Below the pieces are notes generated by a model, which was given only the letters and a program-made list of their open reading frames with translations, did not search any database and was not told where the DNA came from. The translations under genes and the position numbers were made by a program. This document shows, piece after piece, positions 8,030-15,926 of a stretch of DNA of 64,000 nucleotides. How positions within the stretch are numbered: the stretch's first letter is position 1; the number at the start of each line of letters is the position of its first letter. Origin of the DNA: Planococcus sp. SK3692 (GTDB lineage: Bacteria; Bacillota; Bacilli; Bacillales_A; Planococcaceae); assembly GCF_028890485.2 (NCBI RefSeq), contig NZ_JARCHV010000002.1:1-64000 (forward strand), given 5' to 3'.

Positions 8030-8057
8030 AGTTAACATATGACCCCTTATCGGAAGA
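8030..8057 (+). repeat. dif-like Xer recombination site D
   Basis: Left arm AGTTAACATAT, spacer GACCCC, right arm TTATCGGAAGA. It differs from site B at one base in each arm. The AT-rich accessory region ends here; the genes beyond have a more GC-rich, core-like character. Confidence 0.6.
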
Positions 8058-8089
8058 GAAGAAACTCTAGTACGGGTTTCTTCTTTTTT
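8057..8089 (+). terminator. Hairpin with T-tract after dif-like site D
   Basis: AGAAGAAAC pairs with GTTTCTTCT and is followed by TTTTTT. There is no rightward gene before it, as at site A, so it again marks the module boundary rather than an obvious transcript end. Confidence 0.65.
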
Positions 8090-8134
8090 GTGGGTTACAT
8101 TTTGCGAATACCTCAAAAGTTCCACTTTTTAATA

Positions 8135-8170
8135 CAAAAAACTCCTCCCAAAATAAATCCTGGGAAGAGT
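8135..8170 (-). terminator. Intrinsic terminator of the isochorismatase-like gene
   Basis: ACTCCTCCCA and TGGGAAGAGT pair with one G-U. On the minus strand the stem runs into a T-tract. Confidence 0.75.
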
Positions 8171-8211
8171 AACTATAATTTTTTTTTTTGAGATAAGTGA
8201 GTTATTGGAGC

Positions 8212-8730
8212 TCACCCCACAAACTCGATATCCTTTGTCTCCTGCAATGTGGCAAAGTCGCTTAATAGGCCATTATGGTGGTCGATGATTTCCTGGGCGC
8301 TCATCGTTTCCGAATCCCAGGTGCCGTGTGCGTCTTTGGCGAGTGTCACGTCAAATCCCAGCTGGCTGGCGCTGCGTGTGCTCGCGTCAATGCAATGCTC
8401 AGTCTGGTTGCCCGCAATGACAAGTCTTTGGATGCCATTGTTTTTCAATACCTCCAGCAACTTTGTTTCATGGAAGGAATCCGGCGTCCATTTTTGGATG
8501 ACGGTATCCCTTTCTTCGGGAGTGACGGACGAATGGATTTGCCAAAAGTTGGTGCCTTCTAAAAGGCCGGCGTCGTTATGCTGCACATAAATGACGGGAG
8601 CATCGTAGGAACGCGCTTTTTTGATCAATGACTGCAAATTCTCCAGCAATTGTTCACTTTGATGGACGGGATTGGCTGGGTCGAACATCTCGTTTTGGGC
8701 ATCAACGATTAATAAAGCTGTCTTTGGCAT
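8212..8730 (-). CDS. Isochorismatase-family cysteine hydrolase
   Basis: A 172-residue cytosolic hydrolase of the isochorismatase/nicotinamidase superfamily. The catalytic triad is visible: Asp10 in LLIVDAQNEMF, Lys80 in VIQKWTPDSF and Cys113 in AGNQTEHCIDAST. The nearby HCID and TRSAS segments are typical of small uncharacterised members (YcaC/EntB-like). GGAGAAT lies before the ATG. Substrate cannot be deduced. It is monocistronic with its own terminator and is divergent from the B12 riboswitch. Confidence 0.88.
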   Translation of the reverse strand: MPKTALLIVDAQNEMFDPANPVHQSEQLLENLQSLIKKARSYDAPVIYVQHNDAGLLEGTNFWQIHSSVTPEERDTVIQKWTPDSFHETKLLEVLKNNGIQRLVIAGNQTEHCIDASTRSASQLGFDVTLAKDAHGTWDSETMSAQEIIDHHNGLLSDFATLQETKDIEFVG

Positions 8731-8884
8731 CGGGCATTCTCCTCTTCAGTTAGTGTTTTCTCTTATTTTATAGAGCGTGCGATTGCTTGTATAGCAGTTG
8801 GTGTAACAGATGAAAAAAGTAAAGCTAGTGAGGAAAGAATGACTGTGTATATAATGAAAAGAAAAATAGAGTTTGAATCCAATT

Positions 8885-9041
8885 CATAAAGGTGCTTATG
8901 TCTTGAACATGAGTTAAAAGGGAAGCCGGTTGAATTCCGGCGCGGTCCCGCCACTGTAAGTGAGAGCCATCTGAAAAAGCCATTGAAGCGATGCTTCGGG
9001 AAGATTCAGAAGGCGATGATCACGAGCCAGGAGACCTGCCT
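8885..9041 (+). ncRNA. Cobalamin (B12) riboswitch
   Basis: Conserved elements appear in order: GGTGCTTATG, then AAAAGGGAAGCCGG, then GCGGTCCCGCCACTGTAA (the B12 box core), then GAGCCAGGAGACCTGCC at the 3' side. These are the hallmarks of the cobalamin riboswitch. It precedes cobQ by about 120 bases, and adenosylcobalamin is expected to repress expression. I could not resolve the expression platform: the stretch 9060-9140 has several T-runs but no clear terminator stem. Confidence 0.95.
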
Positions 9042-9161
9042 TTATGCGGATGCCCGTTCGCTTGCGAGGACAAGCTGGAAGTACGCCTTTTTTGTGCTGT
9101 TTTTTCCAATCCATCGCGGCTCGTGGGGGATTTTTCTATTTTGGCGAGTGGAGGGAAAAGT

Positions 9162-10682
9162 ATGCCAGCAGTTTCGATTATGATTCAAGGAACAGCTTCC
9201 GACGTGGGGAAAAGCTTGATTTGTACAGCGCTATGCCGAATTTTTTCAGATGATGGATTCCGTGTGGCTCCGTTTAAATCACAGAACATGGCGCTGAATT
9301 CGTTTGTGACAGAAGCGGCCGGCGAAATCGGCCGGGCGCAGGGCGTTCAAGCGGAAGCAGCCCGGATTCCGGCGACTTTTGACATGAATCCGATTTTGCT
9401 CAAGCCAAAGCAGGACATGGTGTCAGAAGTCATCGTCCATGGCCGGCACTTTATGGACATGAATGCAAAAACCTATCGCGACGATTTCTTGCAGCAAGTG
9501 ATGCCGGCGGTCGAGCAGTCGATGCGTAGGCTCCAGCAGGATTTTGACGTGCTGGTGCTTGAAGGTGCCGGGAGTCCTGCAGAAATCAATTTGAAGGATA
9601 AAGACATTGCCAATATGCGCATGGCCCACTTGGCAGATGCTGCCGTCATTTTAGTTGTGGATATCGATAAGGGCGGTGCGTTTGCTGCTATCGTCGGGAC
9701 GCTTACCTTGCTGGATGAATCGGAACGAGTACGCGTCAAAGGAATAATAATCAATAAATTCCGTGGCATGCGCGAGCTGCTCGATGATGGCATTGACTGG
9801 CTGGAGAAAGAAACAGGCATTCCGGTGCTCGGGGTCTTGCCTTATCTCGATGTCCAAATCGATGCAGAAGATTCTCTCGCATTGTCATCGCTGCGGTTTA
9901 AAAAACCGAAACCAGGAGAGTTTGCGGTAGACATAGCCGTCATCCAGCTCCCGCGAATCTCGAATTTCACAGATATAGACCCGTTCTTCGATGAACCGGA
10001 AACGGGCGTTCGTCTGGTTGGAAAAGTCGAAGAGCTCGGTACACCTGACCTGCTCATCATTCCTGGAACCAAAAACACATTGGCCGACGCTGCGTGGCTC
10101 AAAGAAAACGGCTTTGATCGAGCGATTCAACAGCTGCACGAGCACGGCACCAAGATCTTTGGGGTTTGCGGAGGTTTTCAATTGCTTGGGGAATCACTTT
10201 TAGATAATGAGGCGGTCGACAGGGAAGGGGGAGTGGCAAGCGGTCTTTCTTTACTGCCGGTGGACACGGTGTTTGTCGGGGATAAGAAAACCGTTTTGAT
10301 GACCGGCAAGCAAGTAAAAGACGGCCAAACGCTAACAGGCTACGAAATTCATTTGGGAAGATCAACTATCCGCGGGGAGACTGTGCCATTTATGCAGCTA
10401 TCGGACGGCCGGATGGACGGGGCAGTCAGTGCAGATGGAAGCGTGATCGGCACATACCTCCATGGCATTTTCCATAACCGCAACTTCACGCGTGAACTAG
10501 TCAATGAATTGCGAGTCAAAAAAGGGTTAGAACCATTGGAAGGCGATGTGAAACCCGATGCCCAGCGAAGGGAAGAAGCGTATGATTTTCTGGCAGAGCA
10601 AGTCCGAAGCCATATGAACATCGCAGCAGTTTACGGACTACTCGGCTTATCGGCTGACGTGGCTCACAAAAATAAGGTGTAA
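9162..10682 (+). CDS. cobQ: Cobyric acid synthase
   Basis: Cytosolic glutamine-dependent amidase of the cobalamin pathway that amidates adenosylcobyrinic acid a,c-diamide at four side chains. The N-terminal P-loop-like motif TASDVGKS and the segment PFKSQNMALNS identify the ATP domain. The C-terminal class I amidotransferase domain has the nucleophile in FGVCGGFQLLG (about Cys336) and the histidine in TYLHGIFHN. I set the start at ATG 9162 after GGAGGG, giving 506 residues, the normal size; upstream codons belong to the riboswitch leader. No other cob genes lie nearby, so it is a solitary riboswitch-controlled step, perhaps for corrinoid salvage. Confidence 0.95.
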   Translation: MPAVSIMIQGTASDVGKSLICTALCRIFSDDGFRVAPFKSQNMALNSFVTEAAGEIGRAQGVQAEAARIPATFDMNPILLKPKQDMVSEVIVHGRHFMDMNAKTYRDDFLQQVMPAVEQSMRRLQQDFDVLVLEGAGSPAEINLKDKDIANMRMAHLADAAVILVVDIDKGGAFAAIVGTLTLLDESERVRVKGIIINKFRGMRELLDDGIDWLEKETGIPVLGVLPYLDVQIDAEDSLALSSLRFKKPKPGEFAVDIAVIQLPRISNFTDIDPFFDEPETGVRLVGKVEELGTPDLLIIPGTKNTLADAAWLKENGFDRAIQQLHEHGTKIFGVCGGFQLLGESLLDNEAVDREGGVASGLSLLPVDTVFVGDKKTVLMTGKQVKDGQTLTGYEIHLGRSTIRGETVPFMQLSDGRMDGAVSADGSVIGTYLHGIFHNRNFTRELVNELRVKKGLEPLEGDVKPDAQRREEAYDFLAEQVRSHMNIAAVYGLLGLSADVAHKNKV

Positions 10683-10691
10683 GGAGATAAT

Positions 10692-10754
10692 GTGTTTTTT
10701 CAATACCGCTGGAAAACAGCGGATAATAAAGAACAAAAAGCCGAACTTCAATAA
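10692..10754 (+). CDS. Very short ORF after cobQ (doubtful)
   Basis: A GTG eleven bases after the start of AAGGAGATA opens a 20-codon frame, VFFQYRWKTADNKEQKAELQ, ending inside the cobQ terminator. The good ribosome binding site makes it worth recording. It could be the remnant of a gene cut short by the adjacent repeat element, or chance. Confidence 0.2.
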   Translation: MFFQYRWKTADNKEQKAELQ

Positions 10755-10769
10755 GAAGTTCGGTTTTTT
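10741..10769 (+). terminator. cobQ terminator
   Basis: CCGAACTTC and GAAGTTCGG form a perfect stem followed by TTTTTT. Repeat element copy 1 begins two bases later. Confidence 0.9.
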
Positions 10770-10770
10770 C

Positions 10771-11005
10771 AGAGTGTTGAAGAAGTCTGTGATCTGCTAT
10801 AAATGAAAAAGGAAATCACTTATTTCACATTCAAAAATCAATGTTCTATCCAAGTATTTGGAGAAGTGTTCGCTCGACTCCGGTGGATCAGCGAGACGAC
10901 CGAGACCCCGCAAGACGCAAAGCGGCTGAGGAGGCTTGGGCGCGAGCCCACGGAAAGCGAGCGATAAGCTTCGGAAAATACGACTCATGACTTTTTGTTT
11001 CACAA
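10771..11005 (-). mobile_element. MITE-like repeat, copy 1 (full length, inverted)
   Basis: About 235 bases, read on the minus strand, match the element at 23536-23768. Shared blocks include CGTATTTTCCGAAGCTTA, GCTCGCTTTCC, TGCGGGGTCTC, GAGTCGAGCGAAC, CTTCTCCAAATACT and the end ACTTCTTCAACACTCT. There is no coding capacity. It abuts the cobQ terminator on one side and the end of the acetyltransferase gene on the other. Unlike copies 2 and 3, no second terminator hairpin is seen at its far end. Confidence 0.8.
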
Positions 11006-11009
11006 CGGA

Positions 11010-11540
11010 TTAATCTGATTTCAATCTTGAATACATATTTAAGTCGAAAAACGTATCGTTTATTCGTTCAGTTTCCCGCAAAGTGCCTTCATATTGGAAA
11101 TTGAGCTTTTCCAACAGTCTGATCGATGGCTCATTGTTCGGGTCGACCTTAGCTTCAATCCTGTTCAGCAGCATTTCCAGAAATCCATGCTGCACTAGAG
11201 CACTGACAGCTTCAGCAGCAAAACCCCGGCGCCAATGTTTTTGGCTGATATCGTAAGCGACTTCGGCTTTTGCATTTTCGTGATCAACAAAATTAAATCC
11301 ACAAGAGCCGATCAGCTCGCCGGTTTCCAACTCGATAATCGAATAGCGAATGGCTGCCTGGTCCTGGTAGAGTTGATCAAACAATTGAATCATCTCCAAT
11401 GCCTGGACTTCGGAAGTGAAGTTTTCGATATTCATAAACTCGGTCACCATTGGGTCAGACCAAATCTGGAACAGCTCGTTAGCATCAGCGGCTTCCATTT
11501 TTCTTAATAACAATCGTTCGGTGTTCATTTGTAAAATCAA
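11010..11540 (-). CDS. GNAT N-acetyltransferase, RimJ/RimL-like
   Basis: An acetyl-CoA-dependent acetyltransferase of about 176 residues. RLLLRKMEAADANELFQIW is the usual N-terminal segment of RimJ-type enzymes; the CoA-binding turn is WRRGFAAEA (equivalent to Q/RxxGxG/A), followed by NRIEAKVDPNNEPSIRLLEKLNF. I placed the start at TTG 11540 because GGAGGG lies seven bases upstream; the ATG at 11579 lacks a site. Substrate may be a ribosomal protein N-terminus or a small molecule. The stop abuts repeat copy 1. Confidence 0.88.
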   Translation of the reverse strand: MILQMNTERLLLRKMEAADANELFQIWSDPMVTEFMNIENFTSEVQALEMIQLFDQLYQDQAAIRYSIIELETGELIGSCGFNFVDHENAKAEVAYDISQKHWRRGFAAEAVSALVQHGFLEMLLNRIEAKVDPNNEPSIRLLEKLNFQYEGTLRETERINDTFFDLNMYSRLKSD

Positions 11541-11749
11541 TAGTATTCCCTCCATTTTTGATAGTGTCGAGGTCATCATATTGATATCTGCGCATAGTTC
11601 AGTCCCTTCAAGTGAAAAGTTAGTTCTAGTATATAGCGCGATCGTTGGTGTAACAAGGACGGGTAAACCTTAAAGTATTCATTGAAGAAAAGAGAAGAAC
11701 TCGCTAATTAAAATCTTTTATTAAAAAAGCGAGATTAAAGCGATACTGC

Positions 11750-11800
11750 CTTGCTAAAGCCATTTTTCAAAAATGGGTGACTATATAAATGTTTTAGCCA
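11750..11800 (+). other. Structured leader candidate upstream of the LPDTA protein
   Basis: An inner stem CCATTTTT/AAAAATGG (11760-11776) is nested in an outer stem GCTAAA/TTTAGC (11753-11758 with 11793-11798). It lies 105 bases before the next start codon. I do not recognise a known riboswitch consensus; the GCAAAGC block of c-di-GMP-I is absent. The rest of 11541-11904 shows only an AT-rich hairpin at 11699-11734. Confidence 0.3.
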
Positions 11801-11904
11801 AAAGATATAGGGAAGTAGGAACTATAAGAGGCTTAATTGGAAAGTACATACATATATGAGAGTTCATCCCGGCTTCTTAATACTATGGAATAGGACGTGT
11901 TTAC

Positions 11905-12837
11905 ATGTTGAAAAAAGTGATACCTGCCTCCTTAGTGACGGTGCTTGCGGTAGGGGCTGCCACTCCGGCTTTGGCCGAGGAAATGAGTGCAGTCGACGTG
12001 CTGCAAAAGTCCAACGAGGCGATGTCATCGCTCGATAGTTACTCGAGCGAGACCACTATGGAAATTACCATGCCTGATATTACTACTGGAGAAACGACGA
12101 CGATTCCGATTCATACGAAAGAAGATGTGACATTCAATCCGTTTGCAATGCATCAGACGGTCACCACTTCCGGACCTAATGGAGAAGAAGAGACCTTGGA
12201 GTCCTACTGGACAGAAGATGGATTTTACCAGGAAGACCCGATGCAAGGCTGGGTGAAATTGCCGAGTGAACTTTCTGAAGGCTTGGATGAACTGATGGCG
12301 ATGACAACGGCCGGTGATCAAGTAGCCCAGGCTGAAGCGCTCGGGGAAGATATGTCGGTGGAAGACACGGGAGATGCGTACCAGCTGACTTATGAAGGCG
12401 ACGGGGAAGCATTGATGGAAGCAGTTATGGCTTCATTTGAATCCATGATGGGCGAAGAAGGCGCGGACATGTCCATGGAAGGCATGATGGAAGAAATCAA
12501 TTTCAATGAGCTTAGCTACGAAATGACCATTGAGAAAGATACGTTCTATTTGACGGATATGTCTATGGATGTAGATATGGACATTTCGGCTGCCGGCGAG
12601 AGCTTGAACATGGTTCAAAGCACTGACATGACGATCAGCAACTTCAACGGCGTAGAGCCGATTACAGTTCCACAAGATGTTCTGGATAATGCGGTTCCAA
12701 TGGAAGGCGTTGGTGAACAAGGCGGCGAATTGCCGGACACTGCCAGCAACAACCCATTATATGCGTTCACAGGAATGGGCTTGGCTGCTCTAGGTGCTGG
12801 ACTGCTGCTGTTCAGAAGACGCACAACGACTCAATAA
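11905..12837 (+). CDS. Secreted sortase-anchored protein with LPDTA motif
   Basis: A 310-residue surface protein. A signal peptide (MLKKVIPASLVTVLAVGAA, cleavage near ALAEE) is followed by an acidic, Met-rich domain that resembles the LppX/LolA-like fold of DUF6612-type lipoproteins (segments AVDVLQKSNEAMSSLDSY and LSYEMTIEKDTFYLT). The C-terminus carries a cell-wall sorting signal: ELPDTASN, a hydrophobic helix and the tail FRRRTTTQ. Class D sortases such as Bacillus anthracis SrtC use LPNTA, so LPDTA fits the class D enzyme encoded next door. The ligand or cargo of the domain is unknown. Confidence 0.85.
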   Translation: MLKKVIPASLVTVLAVGAATPALAEEMSAVDVLQKSNEAMSSLDSYSSETTMEITMPDITTGETTTIPIHTKEDVTFNPFAMHQTVTTSGPNGEEETLESYWTEDGFYQEDPMQGWVKLPSELSEGLDELMAMTTAGDQVAQAEALGEDMSVEDTGDAYQLTYEGDGEALMEAVMASFESMMGEEGADMSMEGMMEEINFNELSYEMTIEKDTFYLTDMSMDVDMDISAAGESLNMVQSTDMTISNFNGVEPITVPQDVLDNAVPMEGVGEQGGELPDTASNNPLYAFTGMGLAALGAGLLLFRRRTTTQ

Positions 12838-12845
12838 AAAACAAA

Positions 12846-12872
12846 AACCGCAGCTCTGTATGCGGTTTTTTT
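12846..12872 (+). terminator. Terminator after the LPDTA protein gene
   Basis: AACCGCA and TGCGGTT flank an eight-base loop, followed by seven Ts. It separates the substrate gene from the sortase gene; some read-through would be needed if they share a promoter. Confidence 0.85.
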
Positions 12873-12905
12873 GTTCTGTAATGATTTATTTCAGCAGAGA
12901 GGGAG

Positions 12906-13571
12906 GTGCAAGCCGGTTTCATGAATAAAGTGTATACGATCATTATTATCGCTGGCCTTTCAATGACAGGTTATTTTGGCTTCCAGTGGTGGCAAAGTGC
13001 GCAGGCAGCTGAAACGGTATCAATGGAAGAAATCGAAGGATGGAATAATGCAGCGTCAAACCCTATGACATCAACCACTGAGCCGGCTTCCGAACGCTCC
13101 CTGGAACCGGTTCAAGAACCAACACCTATAATGAGCAATGACATGGATGACTATGAGCCAGGCGAAGAAGTCGGCCGGTTAGTGATTCCTTCCATTGAAA
13201 TGGGCTATTCCACTTATTGGGGAGCGGATGAAGCAACGCTCGACCAAGGAGTTGGCATGTATGTGAGCGAATGGACCACAACTCCCGATCAACAGCGGCA
13301 TACGGTTCTGAGTGGCCACCGCGATACTGTTTTCACAGGTTTGGAAGAGATGGAAAAAGGCGATTCTGTCTTTCTGGAGTACGAAGGACAGCGTTATGAA
13401 TATGCAATCGAGGAAATATGGATAACCGATGCTGAGGATCGAACGGTGATTGTGGATAAAGATGAAGCGACATTAACATTGACCACTTGTTATCCATTTG
13501 ATTATATTGGCTATGCCCCAGACCGTTACATCATTCAAGGAAGTCTTGTGGAGATTCAAGAAATACAATAA
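12906..13571 (+). CDS. srtD: Class D sortase
   Basis: A membrane-anchored transpeptidase that attaches sorting-signal proteins to the cell wall. An N-terminal helix (YTIIIIAGLSMTGYFGF) is followed by a Ser/Thr/Pro linker and the beta-barrel domain. Catalytic residues are visible: His in VLSGHRDTVF, Cys in TLTTCYPF and Arg in APDRYIIQG. The start is uncertain: GTG 12906 overlaps the GGGAGG site, and ATG 12921 is 14 bases after it. Its substrate is most likely the LPDTA protein just upstream, perhaps also the MPSTG protein at 27945. Function firm, class D call good. Confidence 0.9.
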   Translation: MQAGFMNKVYTIIIIAGLSMTGYFGFQWWQSAQAAETVSMEEIEGWNNAASNPMTSTTEPASERSLEPVQEPTPIMSNDMDDYEPGEEVGRLVIPSIEMGYSTYWGADEATLDQGVGMYVSEWTTTPDQQRHTVLSGHRDTVFTGLEEMEKGDSVFLEYEGQRYEYAIEEIWITDAEDRTVIVDKDEATLTLTTCYPFDYIGYAPDRYIIQGSLVEIQEIQ

Positions 13572-13630
13572 GCATGTTCAGAGGTAAAAGATACTTCCTT
13601 TCGACATATTCGATTGATTATAAAACCTGA

Positions 13631-13661
13631 AACCGGACTTCCTCTATGGAGTCCGGTTTTT
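13631..13661 (+). terminator. Sortase gene terminator
   Basis: AACCGGACT and AGTCCGGTT form a 9-bp stem followed by a T-run. Confidence 0.85.
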
Positions 13662-13850
13662 ACATTGAAGGCATTTTTAAAGATTGTATGCCCAAAACAC
13701 ATATCGGACTATTTGATATAGGTATTGGTCATTTGAATTCCATCGCTTTATGATGATATTGAAAATATAAAATATCCATTTAAGACGAGTAAATCAGCCT
13801 ACTTAATTTAGATTCAGTAAATTTCTCCATAGTCTCAACAGGAAGGGGAA

Positions 13851-14375
13851 ATGAAAATGAAAAAAACAGCTTTGCCATTAGGTATCATCGTCATGGCTCT
13901 TGGCTTAAGTGCTTGTGATGCGAGCGTAACAGATGAAAGAGAAGGACCGAATGCTGAAGAACAATCAAGCAATGACAATAACCAGGAAAGGGATGAAGCG
14001 GAGATGGCAAATCTACTTGCTTTAGAATTGCAAATAGGGGACGAAGTGTTCTCAGCACAACTTTACGAAAGCGAGACAACCGAAGCATTGCTTGAATTGC
14101 TTCCGTTAACCATAGATATGGAAGATCTTCATGGAAATGAAAAGTTCTTTCATCTTTCAGAAAGGCTCCCAACAAGTTCTGAGAGCCCAAGGGATATTAA
14201 TGCAGGAGACATCATGCTTTACGGAGACAATTGCCTGGTATTCTTTTATGACAAGCTTTCTACTTCCCATCAATATACCCGTCTTGGCTATATCGAAGAT
14301 GTGGAAAGGTTTACTCAAGCGGTCGGGGAGAGGGATGTCACGGTCGCTCTTGATTTCGCCCGAAATGATCGGTAA
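13851..14375 (+). CDS. Cyclophilin-like-fold lipoprotein
   Basis: A 174-residue lipoprotein: signal with lipobox GLSAC, an Asn/Glu-rich linker, then a single domain of about 115 residues. The segments LLELLPLTIDMEDLHGNEKFF, LPTSSESPRDINAGDIMLYG and NCLVFFYDKLSTSHQYTRLG match the bacterial cyclophilin-like family (Cyclophil_like type) that lacks proven isomerase activity. GGAAGGGGAA precedes two possible ATGs (13851, 13857). It would sit on the outer membrane face. Role unknown. Confidence 0.8.
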   Translation: MKMKKTALPLGIIVMALGLSACDASVTDEREGPNAEEQSSNDNNQERDEAEMANLLALELQIGDEVFSAQLYESETTEALLELLPLTIDMEDLHGNEKFFHLSERLPTSSESPRDINAGDIMLYGDNCLVFFYDKLSTSHQYTRLGYIEDVERFTQAVGERDVTVALDFARNDR

Positions 14376-14391
14376 AAAGGTTAAATATTTG

Positions 14392-14429
14392 AAGAACGCA
14401 CCAAGTCCTAGACTCGATGCGTTCTTTTT
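14392..14429 (+). terminator. Terminator between convergent genes
   Basis: AAGAACGCA and TGCGTTCTT pair across a 17-base loop and run into a T-tract. Confidence 0.8.
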
Positions 14430-14464
14430 ATCGCTTATTCAATTAGTGAATAAATGATTCTCAG

Positions 14465-15043
14465 CTATTCCGTAATTTTCTTTATGGCCTTTGCCGGGAC
14501 GCCTGCCACGACTGTGTTTGAAGGGACGTCTTTTGCAACGACTGCCCCTGCCGCCACAACGGCGTTGTCGCCGATCGTCACGCCGGGAAGAATGGTGGCG
14601 TTTGAGCCAATCCATACGTTTTCGCCGATAACTACAGGAGAGGGCGTAGTGGTGCCTCTTGTCTCCAAGGGCAAGCCATGATTCAAGGTAGCGATCGAGA
14701 CATTCATGCCGATCAATGAGCCATTGCCAATGGTGATGCCGCCCCGGTCCTGAAATGAACAACCGGTATTGATGAACACATTTTTACCGATGCGTATGTT
14801 CTTGCCGAAGTCCGTGTAGAAGGGAGGCAAACATAAAAACGAGGCGTCGACTGGTGCGCCTGTCAGTTCAGAGAACAGTGCGACGATTTCTTCTTGCGTG
14901 TTGAAAGTTGAGTTCAACTCCACCATGATCTTCTGGGCTTGAAAACTGCTTTGCACCAAAAGGCTGTGCAATTCTTTATCTGTGCTTGAAATGGGGTTGC
15001 CTGCTTTGCAAAAAGCGATAAACTCTTGCATCTCCATCTGCAA
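14465..15043 (-). CDS. Sugar O-acetyltransferase, maltose/galactoside type (left-handed beta-helix)
   Basis: A 192-residue enzyme of the LacA/Maa/NodL group, which transfers acetyl from acetyl-CoA to sugars. The C-terminal half is a hexapeptide-repeat helix (IGENVWIGSNATILPGVTIG, DNAVVAAGAVV), and the catalytic His lies in ATLNHGL. The N-terminal part carries the usual short helical domain. It starts 25 bases after the SDR stop, so it is the second gene of that operon, probably controlled by the divergent LysR regulator. Acceptor sugar unknown. Confidence 0.88.
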   Translation of the reverse strand: MQMEMQEFIAFCKAGNPISSTDKELHSLLVQSSFQAQKIMVELNSTFNTQEEIVALFSELTGAPVDASFLCLPPFYTDFGKNIRIGKNVFINTGCSFQDRGGITIGNGSLIGMNVSIATLNHGLPLETRGTTTPSPVVIGENVWIGSNATILPGVTIGDNAVVAAGAVVAKDVPSNTVVAGVPAKAIKKITE

Positions 15044-15068
15044 ACCGCCTTTCCTTATTCTATTCTCT

Positions 15069-15803
15069 TTATACCTCTTGAGCTGTCGGGCGAATGATCA
15101 TATCGCTGACCGACACGCGATCCGGTGTATCGATGACATACGCGACTGCCTGGGCAATGTCTTCTGCGGCAAGTCCCCACTCTGATTGGGCTTGGTGAAG
15201 AGCGGCCGACGCTTCTTTGTCATTGATCGTTGTATACAATTCGGTCAGGACAGCGCCCGGTGAGATAATCGTCGATTTGATGTTGTTTTCACGCTGCTCT
15301 TGTCTCAAGCCTTCCATAATGGCCCGCACAGCAAATTTGGTTCCGCAGTAAACGGCTGAATGCGGATAGACCACATGCCCTGCCACAGAATCGGTGGAGA
15401 TGATGTGGCCGGATTTTTGTTCGACCATTTTCGGCAACGCGGCTGCAATGCCATTCAGCACCCCCATGACATTGATATCCAGCATGTTTTTCCATTCGTC
15501 GCGTCTTGTTTCAGCCAACGGGGCGGTCGGCATAATCCCGGCGTTATTGAATAGCACATCCAATTGGCCGTATTTGGCAATCGCCAAATCAATGACTTGC
15601 TGCACTTCTTCATGATTTGTCACATCAGCTTTTCTGTAGACAATGTGTGCTTCGGGCAGTGATTCCTTGATCTCTTTCAAGCGATCTTCTCTGCGCCCTG
15701 CCAATACCAACTTGGCGCCTTTTTCGGCCAAAATTCGGGCTGTTGCTTCTCCAATGCCGCTGGATGCTCCCATAATGATGATGACTTTTCCTTCAATTGC
15801 CAT
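15069..15803 (-). CDS. Short-chain dehydrogenase/reductase
   Basis: A 244-residue classical SDR oxidoreductase. The cofactor motif GASSGIG lies at the N-terminus, LFNNAG follows, and the active-site residues are Ser in STDSVAG and Tyr-Lys in YCGTK. An Arg in AGRREDR after beta-2 suggests NADP(H). AAGGAGG lies before ATG 15803; the longer reading from 15821 overlaps this site and was not used. First gene of an operon with the acetyltransferase and divergent from a LysR regulator. The substrate is unknown. Confidence 0.88.
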   Translation of the reverse strand: MAIEGKVIIIMGASSGIGEATARILAEKGAKLVLAGRREDRLKEIKESLPEAHIVYRKADVTNHEEVQQVIDLAIAKYGQLDVLFNNAGIMPTAPLAETRRDEWKNMLDINVMGVLNGIAAALPKMVEQKSGHIISTDSVAGHVVYPHSAVYCGTKFAVRAIMEGLRQEQRENNIKSTIISPGAVLTELYTTINDKEASAALHQAQSEWGLAAEDIAQAVAYVIDTPDRVSVSDMIIRPTAQEV

Positions 15804-15926
15804 GTGGAATTCCTCCTTCAAAATAATTATCTATTCGTTCCCATCATAAAATGATAGGATTCAGATATCCAATACCTATATCAAATAATCTATTATGCTT
15901 TTTGAGCATAAGAAAAGGAGGCTATT

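Noticed and set aside
8991..9161. Upstream extension of cobQ to 8991
   Set aside because: It translates the B12 riboswitch; ATG 9162 has GGAGGG and gives the normal CobQ length.
10905..10930. GACGCAAAGC in repeat copy 1 as a GEMM riboswitch core
   Set aside because: It lies inside the MITE-like repeat, lacks the GGCAAAC and tetraloop elements, and copy 2 does not conserve it.
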